Assembly (NCBI GenBank): GCA_007131525.1
Contig: SLQK01000160.1
Coordinates: forward strand, 1 to 6,168
DNA length: 6,168 nucleotides
Reading direction: 5' to 3'
Source: Nitriliruptoraceae bacterium
GTDB lineage: Bacteria; Actinomycetota; Nitriliruptoria; Nitriliruptorales; Nitriliruptoraceae
The position numbers and the translations under genes are program-made. A model generated the notes under the pieces. That model worked only from the letters and a program-made list of their open reading frames with translations. It made no database searches and was not told where the DNA came from. Shown one piece after another: positions 1 to 4,485 of this stretch; position 1 is the stretch's first letter; each line of letters opens with the position of its first letter.

Positions 1-481
1 ACTCCCCGAACACCGCGACGTAGGAGCGCGACGGCGGGGCTCCGTCGGATCCGCTGCGCACATCGTCGAAGAGGGCGACCGCGCCACCACCCAGCATCCA
101 CCGCCGACCACCGGTTGCGCCGAACAGCAGCAGCAGGCCCAGCACGATGAGCAGGGTCGGCCCCACGAAACCCTCGGGCACCACGTTGCTGACGAGGAAC
201 AGCACGCCGACCAGCGCGAGCACGGTGCCCGTCACCCGACGGCCCCTGGCCACGAGCCAGCCACCTCCGGCCACGAGCACCGCGGGCCACCAGGTCCCGA
301 CGACGTCGGCGACCTCCGCAGGCAGCACCTCGAGCACCAGGAGCGCACGCCCGAGACCGAGCACGATGAGCACGACCCCGGCGATGGTCAGGCCGGAGGC
401 CAACGGTCGCTGCACCGCCGTCACCGAGCCCAACAGCGAGCTGGCCGTCGAGCGCCGACGTCGATCACTCCCGCGCGTCAT
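1..481 (-). CDS. LiaF-like multi-pass membrane protein, second paralogue (partial, C-terminus beyond window)
   Basis: An ATG at 481-479 opens a frame that stays open for 160 codons to the left edge. The N-terminus is basic (MTRGSDRRRRS). Four hydrophobic segments follow at about residues 31-50, 64-78, 84-100 and 106-121, with a TWWPAVLVAGG motif at 63-73 matching GWWPAAVVIAG in the neighbouring paralogue. The visible part ends SYVAVFGE, corresponding to the first ATAVFGD strand of the paralogue's C-terminal domain, so only that soluble domain is missing. This is the layout of LiaF-like proteins: a membrane region followed by a repetitive beta domain. Its ATG overlaps the upstream stop as ATGA (478-481), and a GGAGG at 489-493 lies 7 nt upstream, so the two are probably translationally coupled. 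LiaF proteins act in cell-envelope stress sensing; that role here is inferred from architecture only. Family assignment is good, function open. Confidence 0.8.
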   Translation of the reverse strand, partial: MTRGSDRRRRSTASSLLGSVTAVQRPLASGLTIAGVVLIVLGLGRALLVLEVLPAEVADVVGTWWPAVLVAGGGWLVARGRRVTGTVLALVGVLFLVSNVVPEGFVGPTLLIVLGLLLLFGATGGRRWMLGGGAVALFDDVRSGSDGAPPSRSYVAVFGE

Positions 482-1173
482 CGTCCACCCTCCACAGGGT
501 CCGTGTAGCGCACCTGGACATCCCCGAACACGACCACCCCGTACAGCACCACCACGGGCGACTCGGGGTAGCTCGGCTGCTCGCTCGGCAGCGTCACATC
601 TCCCAGCAGCCGGGTGATGCGGTTCTCCAGGCGCCACCCGCCAGGCACCTCGACACGCACGTCCCCGAACACCGAGGTGGCCGTCACCACCAGCCGATCG
701 GTGTCCACCCCGTCGTCGCTCACGATCAGTCGGGCGTCACCGAACACCGCCGTCGCTGCCAGCCCTTCGCTGGGCCGGTCGCCGGCGGCCGTCGCCAGCT
801 CGGCAACCTCGAGGTGGGCGGTCCGGACGCGCAAGCCAGCCTGCAGCATCGCGCCGCCCACGGCGACCAGGATGCCCGGGACGATGAGGCGGCCGATGGG
901 GATGTCCACGAGTTCCAGCGTCGAGAGCAGGAGCAGGCCTCCGACGACCATGACGAACAGGCCCGCGACCGGCGCCCCCGTCACCGCCCACCACAGACCG
1001 GCGATGACGACCGCAGCCGGCCACCAGCCGGCGAGCAGGTCGGAGGCGTCCAGCACCTCGAGGTTGTCCAGCGCCAGCAGGACCCCCACCGCGATGAGTG
1101 CGAGCCCGAAGGGCAGCGCGCCGTCGAACCGGCGACGGACCTGCCCACGAGGGGGATCTGAGCGTGCGGTCAC
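478..1173 (-). CDS. LiaF-like membrane protein with VFGD-repeat C-terminal domain, first paralogue
   Basis: A complete protein of 231 residues starts at GTG 1173-1171, preceded by AGGAGGT at 1180-1186 with a 6-nt spacer. Four hydrophobic segments lie at about residues 20-36, 50-64, 68-84 and 96-113; WWPA at 50-53 is typical of the LiaF/LiaI-like membrane region. The C-terminal half carries short repeated strands: AVFGDARLIV (142-151), SVFGDVRVEV (167-176), LLGDVTLP (189-196) and VVFGDVQVRY (214-223). This is the pattern of the LiaF-type C-terminal domain, which forms a repetitive beta structure. In Bacillus LiaF is a membrane inhibitor of the LiaRS envelope-stress system; no histidine kinase or response regulator is visible here, and a winged-helix regulator takes that place in the operon. 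The start overlaps the regulator's stop (GTGA, 1170-1173) and the end overlaps the second paralogue (ATGA), so this is the middle gene of a three-gene operon. Confident in the fold family, not in the role. Confidence 0.88.
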   Translation of the reverse strand: MTARSDPPRGQVRRRFDGALPFGLALIAVGVLLALDNLEVLDASDLLAGWWPAAVVIAGLWWAVTGAPVAGLFVMVVGGLLLLSTLELVDIPIGRLIVPGILVAVGGAMLQAGLRVRTAHLEVAELATAAGDRPSEGLAATAVFGDARLIVSDDGVDTDRLVVTATSVFGDVRVEVPGGWRLENRITRLLGDVTLPSEQPSYPESPVVVLYGVVVFGDVQVRYTDPVEGGR

Positions 1174-1517
1174 GAGCGGACCTCCTTCGCTGGTGCAAGG
1201 GCACCCAGCAGATCAGTGGCCACGTCACCATCGAGGTAGGTGGCCATGTGCTCGCGGTAGGTGGCGAGCCGTGCGCGACCCTGGGCGGTCATCCGCACCC
1301 TGGTGACCGGCGTGCGGCCGTCGTAGTCCTTGGTGACGTCCACATCGCCGGCATCCTCCAGCTTGCGCAGGTGGGTGGAGATGTTGCCGGCGGTGCCGCC
1401 GGTCAGCTCCTGGAGTTGCGGGAAGGTCAACGCTCGACCGTCCCCGACCGCCTCGAGCAGGACCGCGAGCTGGAGCCGGGTCGGGGCGTGGAGCACGGGG
1501 TCGAGGATGGGGAACAC
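1170..1517 (-). CDS. Small winged-helix transcriptional regulator (MarR/ArsR-like)
   Basis: Read from GTG 1517-1515 this is a 115-residue protein starting VFPILDPVLHAPTRLQL, which is how small winged-helix regulators of this kind usually begin. A helix-turn-helix follows: LTFPQLQELTG (30-40) then the recognition helix TAGNISTHLRKLEDAG (42-57). A beta-wing DYDGRTPVTRVRMTAQG (64-80) and a C-terminal helix (81-95) complete it. No ligand-binding domain or metal-binding cysteine pair is evident. The frame is open upstream to a TTG at 1616, giving 148 residues, but those extra 33 residues are not domain-like and the TTG lies inside a palindrome and upstream of the likely promoter. The GTG has AGGAGG at 1527-1532 with a 9-nt spacer, so I prefer it. 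The gene is first in an operon with two LiaF-like membrane proteins and probably controls its own operon through the dyads at 1582-1613 (inference). Confidence 0.85.
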   Translation of the reverse strand: MFPILDPVLHAPTRLQLAVLLEAVGDGRALTFPQLQELTGGTAGNISTHLRKLEDAGDVDVTKDYDGRTPVTRVRMTAQGRARLATYREHMATYLDGDVATDLLGALAPAKEVRS

Positions 1518-1526
1518 CTCGCCGTC

Positions 1527-1532
1527 CCTCCT
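1527..1532 (-). promoter_or_regulatory. Shine-Dalgarno site deciding the regulator start
   Basis: AGGAGG on the minus strand lies 9 nt before the GTG at 1517. It is the best ribosome-binding site in this part of the frame and supports the 115-residue form over the longer TTG-initiated reading. Confidence 0.7.
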
Positions 1533-1574
1533 GCTGTCGCAGGCCCAGGCCGTCGCTGTCCTGCGCACCACGCC

Positions 1575-1603
1575 ATCATCCCACAGATTGGTCTGTGATG
1601 CAA
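1575..1603 (-). promoter_or_regulatory. Putative promoter of the regulator/LiaF-like operon
   Basis: On the minus strand, TTGCAT (1603-1598) and GATGAT (1580-1575) are separated by exactly 17 nt. The -35 match is weak (TTG only) and the -10 match is 4 of 6. Transcription would start near 1568, leaving a leader of about 50 nt before the GTG at 1517. The 16-nt dyad at 1582-1597 fills the spacer, and the second dyad overlaps the -35 element, an arrangement suited to repression. The consensus match is modest, so this is a proposal. Confidence 0.4.
1582..1597. promoter_or_regulatory. Inverted repeat, candidate operator 1
   Basis: CACAGA and TCTGTG form perfect 6-bp arms around TTGG. The dyad is in a locally AT-richer patch between the divergent regulator and aldo/keto reductase genes, inside the spacer of the proposed regulator promoter. 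It is a candidate binding site for the winged-helix protein encoded next to it. Both perfect arms and placement are seen directly; binding is inferred. Confidence 0.5.
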
Positions 1604-1613
1604 AGTGCTTTGC
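1600..1613. promoter_or_regulatory. Inverted repeat, candidate operator 2
   Basis: GCAAAG and CTTTGC form perfect 6-bp arms around TG, two bases from the first dyad. Its sequence is unlike the first, so the two may bind different proteins, or only one may be functional. It overlaps the proposed -35 element of the minus-strand operon and lies about 160 bp upstream of the aldo/keto reductase, so it could affect either direction. Confidence 0.55.
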
Positions 1614-1762
1614 CAACAGCTTGGCTGGAGCGGCGCGGCCGACGGATCGCGCCGGCGTGGGACCTGGCTACCGTGCCGGGCGGCGGTGGCGACGGCCTCC
1701 GGCGTGGATCGCGTCACGCCTCGTCCAGCACGCCGCCGACGACCGCTGTCCCACGGATCGAC

Positions 1763-1767
1763 AGGAG
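1763..1767 (+). promoter_or_regulatory. Shine-Dalgarno site deciding the aldo/keto reductase start
   Basis: AGGAG lies 7 nt before the GTG at 1775. It favours the 326-residue form; an ATG at 1770-1772 is out of frame, and farther upstream in-frame starts add about 60 residues with no family similarity. Confidence 0.7.
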
Positions 1768-1774
1768 CGATGAG

Positions 1775-2755
1775 GTGGAGCGCCTCGCCTACGGCGACAC
1801 CGGCCTCGAGGTGACCCCGCTGGGGATCGGGCTCGCGGCGCTCGGGCGCCCCGGCTACGTGACCCTCGGCCACGCCCAGGACCTCGGACCCGACCGCAGC
1901 GTGGCGGGCCTGGGCCGTCGCACGCACCAGGTGCTCGACCACGCCTACCAGCGCGGGGTGCGCTACCTCGACGTGGCCCGCTCCTACGGCTACGGCGAGG
2001 CCTTCCTGGCTGACTGGCTGGCAGCCGACTCCGAGCGGGCGGCGACCGTCACCGTCGGCTCGAAGTGGGGCTACACCTACGTCGCCGGCTGGCGCGTGGA
2101 CGCCGAGGAGCACGAGATCAAGGACCACTCGCTGCCCACCTTCGAGCGTCAGTACGCCGAGACCCGGGAGCTCCTCGGCGCTCACCTCGACCTCTACCAG
2201 GTCCACTCGGCCTCGCTGGCGACCGGCGTCCTCGAGGACCGCCGCCTCCTCGACGCCCTGACCGAGCTCGCCGGGTCGGGCGTCGTGGTGGGCCTGTCCC
2301 TGTCCGGACCGGACCAGGCCGACACGCTGCGACGCGCGCTCGAGCTGAGCGAGACCGGCCGGGCACCCTTCCGCGCGGTCCAGGCGACCTGGAACCTGCT
2401 GGAACCCTCGACGGGAGCAGCACTGGCCGCAGCGCAGCAGGCCGGGTGGGGCATCACGGTCAAGGAGGCCCTGGCCAACGGCCGCCTCACCGCACGCGGC
2501 GATCTGCCGGACGCCGTGCGGCACGCCGCGACGGAGCTGGGGGTCACCGTCGACGCCCTCGCCATCGCCGCAGCCGTCGCCCAGCCCTGGGCTCACGTGG
2601 TGCTGTCAGGAGCCACGACGATCGAGCAACTCGCCAGCAACGTGGGTGCCCTCGAGCTCACGCTGCCGGCCGGGGTCGTCGACGAGCTCACCGCCGTCGC
2701 GGCCGAGGCCCCGGCCGACTACTGGGACCGCCGTCGCACGCTGGCGTGGAACTGA
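1775..2755 (+). CDS. Aldo/keto reductase family oxidoreductase
   Basis: This 326-residue protein is of normal length for a TIM-barrel aldo/keto reductase, which uses NADPH (or NADH) to interconvert carbonyls and alcohols in the cytoplasm. It opens with the family's RLAYGDTGLEVTPLGIGLAALG (residues 3-24). The catalytic tetrad is intact: Asp66 and Tyr71 in YLDVARSYG, Lys97 in GSKWGY and His144 in YQVHSAS. The C-terminal half keeps the expected strands GVVVGLSLSGP, VQATWNLLEP and GITVKEALANGRL, and VVLSGATTIEQLASNV matches the family's cofactor-binding end. A stretch at about 25-49 between strand 1 and the first helix is longer than usual and may shape the substrate pocket. The frame could extend to 1595, but the upstream residues look like translated intergenic DNA. 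It is divergent from the winged-helix/LiaF-like operon, so shared regulation is possible. Substrate cannot be predicted. Confidence 0.92.
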   Translation: MERLAYGDTGLEVTPLGIGLAALGRPGYVTLGHAQDLGPDRSVAGLGRRTHQVLDHAYQRGVRYLDVARSYGYGEAFLADWLAADSERAATVTVGSKWGYTYVAGWRVDAEEHEIKDHSLPTFERQYAETRELLGAHLDLYQVHSASLATGVLEDRRLLDALTELAGSGVVVGLSLSGPDQADTLRRALELSETGRAPFRAVQATWNLLEPSTGAALAAAQQAGWGITVKEALANGRLTARGDLPDAVRHAATELGVTVDALAIAAAVAQPWAHVVLSGATTIEQLASNVGALELTLPAGVVDELTAVAAEAPADYWDRRRTLAWN

Positions 2756-2768
2756 GCTGCTGGCACCC

Positions 2769-2796
2769 GATCAGCACCCGCGGATCAGCACCCGCG
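2769..2796. repeat. 14-bp tandem duplication between convergent genes
   Basis: GATCAGCACCCGCG occurs twice head to tail (2769-2782, 2783-2796) just after the aldo/keto reductase stop. It looks like a recent slippage or duplication. There is no U-tract hairpin here, so I do not call it a terminator. Confidence 0.85.
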
Positions 2797-2823
2797 GACG
2801 CCTGCCGTGACCCCAGCCGGCCA

Positions 2824-2835
2824 GCTGACGTCAGC
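2824..2835. repeat. Perfect 12-bp palindrome over the rhodanese stop codon
   Basis: GCTGACGTCAGC is its own reverse complement and covers the TGA of the minus-strand rhodanese gene (2833-2831). It lies in the convergent gap, where an operator is less expected. It could be part of a weak hairpin at both transcripts' ends, or chance. Confidence 0.5.
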
Positions 2836-3262
2836 GGACGATCGTGGCGCCGGCGTTCGCGAGGTCGGCGAGGCCACCGGCGTCGTACACCTCGGCGAAG
2901 CCCAGCTCCTGCATGAACACGGCGGCCTGCCCGCTGCGGTTGCCCGAGCGGCAGTACAGGACGTAGCTGCCGTCCCGGTCGAGCCCGTCGATCTCGTCCC
3001 GGAACGCCGCCTCGTAGATGTCCACGAGCTCGGCGTCGGCGAGGTGGCCCTCGGCGAACTCCGCGGGGGTGCGGACGTCGATGATGGTGAGGTCGTCGCG
3101 CTCGGCCAGGAGGCTCACGGCGTCCTGGGCGCCGATCCGGACGACGCCGGGCCGCTCCTCGGCGGCAGCAGCGTCGGTCGTGGTGTCGTCGGCCGTGGCG
3201 CCGGCGCAGGCGGAGATGGCGAGCGCTGCGAGGGCTAGGAGCAGGAGGCTGGTGTTCCGCAC
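2831..3262 (-). CDS. Secreted lipoprotein with single rhodanese domain
   Basis: From GTG 3262-3260 this is a 143-residue protein. It starts with a short basic n-region and hydrophobic core (VRNTSLLLLALAALA) ending in the lipobox ISAC, so Cys19 should be lipidated and the protein held on the outer face of the membrane. A low-complexity linker (20-38, Thr/Asp/Ala rich) leads to one rhodanese domain at about 40-143: IIDVRTPAEFAEGHL (60-74) and the active loop CRSGNRSG with catalytic Cys104. Single-domain rhodaneses transfer sulfane sulfur to thiols or cyanide; the physiological partner outside the cell is unknown. The start is chosen because GGAG at 3269-3272 lies 6 nt upstream and the signal peptide begins immediately. 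Reading from an ATG at 3463 would add 67 residues largely encoded by an octamer repeat array, which I regard as non-coding. Confidence 0.88.
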   Translation of the reverse strand: MRNTSLLLLALAALAISACAGATADDTTTDAAAAEERPGVVRIGAQDAVSLLAERDDLTIIDVRTPAEFAEGHLADAELVDIYEAAFRDEIDGLDRDGSYVLYCRSGNRSGQAAVFMQELGFAEVYDAGGLADLANAGATIVR

Positions 3263-3629
3263 GGGCGTCTCCGGTGGGATCGGGGGCCGGAAGGCCAGGA
3301 CGTCGGGAGGTCGGGAGGTCGGCAGATCAGGAGGTCGGGAGGTCGGCAGATCGGGAGGTCGGGAGGTCGGGAGGTCGGGAGGTCGGGAGCGAGGCGGCAG
3401 GGGGCTGTGGTCAGCGCATAGCGCATCGCGTGCGGACGCCTCTCCGGCGGTGAACGCCTCCACAGCGGCTGATATGTCCGGACGTTACCCCATGGGCGTC
3501 GGCGTGCACCGAGCGCACGGAGAGAGCGCCCCCGTGCCGCTCACCGTCGCGCTACTCCCCGTCGCGCCGCTCAGCGTCACCCTGCTCAGCGTCACCCTGC
3601 TCCCGTCGCGCCGCTCCCGGCCACGCCGC
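3263..3629. other. Intergenic region with two tandem-repeat arrays
   Basis: About 370 bp between the rhodanese start and the GntR-type gene's stop contain no ORF with coding character. Open frames here exist because the repeats lack stop codons. Besides the arrays listed separately, I see an 8-bp palindrome GTCCGGAC at about 3477-3484 and a 7-bp duplication AGCGCAT near 3414-3427. A promoter for the rhodanese gene must lie here or upstream, but I could not identify convincing -35/-10 boxes. Confidence 0.6.
3302..3389. repeat. Octamer tandem repeat array (11 units)
   Basis: Eleven consecutive 8-bp units with consensus GTCGGGAG occupy 88 bp. Seven are identical (3302-3317, 3334-3341, 3358-3389). 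Variants are GTCGGCAG (3318-3325, 3342-3349), ATCAGGAG (3326-3333) and ATCGGGAG (3350-3357). The variants occur in the same order twice, giving a 24-bp higher-order unit at 3310-3333 and 3334-3357. It lies about 40 bp upstream of the rhodanese start, so length change by slippage could alter that gene's leader or promoter spacing. Since 8 is not a multiple of 3, a conserved coding role is unlikely. Confidence 0.92.
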
Positions 3630-3632
3630 TCA
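3530..3632. repeat. Imperfect 15-bp tandem repeat array (about 7 units)
   Basis: Units ending in CTCA or CTCC recur every 14-15 bp: 3530-3543, 3544-3558, 3559-3573, 3574-3588, 3589-3603, 3604-3618 and 3619-3632. The consensus is close to CCGTCGCGCCGCTCA. Two units overlap an exact 15-bp duplication (GCTCAGCGTCACCCT at 3569-3583 and 3584-3598). The last unit ends on the TGA stop of the GntR-type gene, so the array sits directly in its 3' flank and would be transcribed with it. Confidence 0.75.
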
Positions 3633-4403
3633 CCGCTCGGGATGGGTGTCCACGAAGGCGGTGGTCGGCGCCGGCCCTTCCTCTGACCGCCACGACGAGG
3701 TGTAGCGGAAGCGCTGACCGCGGATGAGCGTGGTGCGGTACTCCACCGGCCGCTGCCCGCTGCGGGCCAGCCGGTCCACCCGGAGCAGCGCCTCGCCCTC
3801 GTCGAGCTGCAGCAGGGTCGCCAGCTCCGCGTCGGGGACGACCGGCGTGAGCGTCTCGTCCGCGGAGGTCAGCTGCACGGCGCTGAGCTCCTGCAGGACG
3901 TCGTAGAGGGCGGCCCGGGTGAAGTCGACGTCGAGGACCTGCCGGCCGATGTCAGCGGGGAGCCAGGCATCATCGACCGCCAGCGGCTCGCCCCCGGCGA
4001 AGCGGATCCGCTCGAGGCGCACCAGCTCGGCCTTCGGGGGGAGCCCGAGCCGTGCGGCGATCTCCGGATCGTGGTCGACACCGAGGTAGAGCACCTCGGA
4101 CCGCTGCTCGAGACCGGCCTCCTCCACGGCCCGGAAGAGGCTGTAGAGACCGCCGAGGGGTTGCGTCAACACCCCGTCCGTCAGGAAGCTCCCCCGCCCC
4201 CGGTGCCGGTCGACCAGCCCCCGGGCGCGGAGCCGCTGGACCGCCTCACGCACCGTGTGACGGCTGACCCCGTACTCCTCGGTGAGCTCCTTGTCGGTGG
4301 GGAACCGGTCGACGATGTCACCCGAGGCGATGCGCCGTTCGAGATCGTTGAGCACCTGCTGCCACAACGGGCGGCTGGCTGAGGTCCGCTCCGACGCCGA
4401 CAT
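3630..4403 (-). CDS. GntR/HutC-family transcriptional regulator with UTRA domain
   Basis: From ATG 4403-4401 this is a 257-residue protein, a usual size for the HutC subfamily. The N-terminal GntR winged helix spans about 11-74: PLWQQVLNDLERRIASGD, FPTDKELTEEYGVS, the recognition helix RHTVREAVQRLRARGLV (48-64) and the wing RHRGRGSF. The C-terminal UTRA effector domain spans about 95-245, with LVRLERIRFAGGEPLAVDD, LYDVLQE and EALLRVDRLARSGQRPVEYRTTLIRGQRFRY. UTRA domains bind small ligands that release the repressor from DNA. GGGAG at 4410-4414, 6 nt upstream, supports this start; an in-frame upstream ATG at 4457 would add 18 residues without family similarity. It lies 82 bp downstream of an SLC13-type permease gene on the same strand, so it may be the local regulator of that transporter (inference). 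The ligand is unknown. Confidence 0.92.
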   Translation of the reverse strand: MSASERTSASRPLWQQVLNDLERRIASGDIVDRFPTDKELTEEYGVSRHTVREAVQRLRARGLVDRHRGRGSFLTDGVLTQPLGGLYSLFRAVEEAGLEQRSEVLYLGVDHDPEIAARLGLPPKAELVRLERIRFAGGEPLAVDDAWLPADIGRQVLDVDFTRAALYDVLQELSAVQLTSADETLTPVVPDAELATLLQLDEGEALLRVDRLARSGQRPVEYRTTLIRGQRFRYTSSWRSEEGPAPTTAFVDTHPER

Positions 4404-4485
4404 GGCCCACTCCCGACCGCGGGCCGTTGCCGCTCGCCACGCGCTCGCGGCGATCACCCGCGCGCAACGAGCCTAACCCGTCCGC
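4404..4485 (-). promoter_or_regulatory. Spacer between permease and regulator, possible promoter
   Basis: On the minus strand TAGGCT at about 4475-4470 fits the TANNNT pattern of actinobacterial -10 boxes, but no good -35 precedes it. It would give the GntR-type gene its own transcript with a leader of roughly 60 nt. Co-transcription with the permease is equally possible because no terminator hairpin with a U-tract is seen. Confidence 0.25.

Noticed and set aside
147..1306. Plus-strand frames over the LiaF-like genes
   Set aside because: They are Ser/Thr/Arg-rich shadows of the membrane-protein genes on the other strand.
1427..2596. Long open minus-strand frame (389 codons) antisense to the aldo/keto reductase
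   Set aside because: It mirrors a gene with complete family motifs, has no recognisable domain, and results from scarce stop codons in GC-rich DNA.
2065..2916. Plus-strand frame of 283 codons over the end of the aldo/keto reductase
   Set aside because: It is dominated by Arg, Gly and Pro, typical of an out-of-frame reading, and runs past the true gene into the convergent gap.
2807..3238. Plus-strand frame of 143 codons opposite the rhodanese gene
   Set aside because: The minus strand here has a lipobox, catalytic loop and ribosome-binding site; the plus reading has no domain.
3302..3389. Possible CRISPR array
   Set aside because: Units are 8 bp, contiguous and without spacers, and no cas genes are present.
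3263..3463. 67-residue N-terminal extension of the rhodanese containing RPPDLPTS repeats
   Set aside because: It is encoded by the octamer array, precedes a good signal peptide, and the GTG at 3262 has its own ribosome-binding site.
3018..3686. Plus-strand frame containing GREVGRSG repeats and LSVTLL repeats
   Set aside because: The repeated peptides come from translating the 8-bp and 15-bp arrays, and the rest is antisense to the rhodanese.
4425..4469. CGTTGC/GCAACG arms flanking the GntR leader as an operator or hairpin
   Set aside because: Arms are only 6 bp and 33 nt apart, with no extension, so no better than chance.
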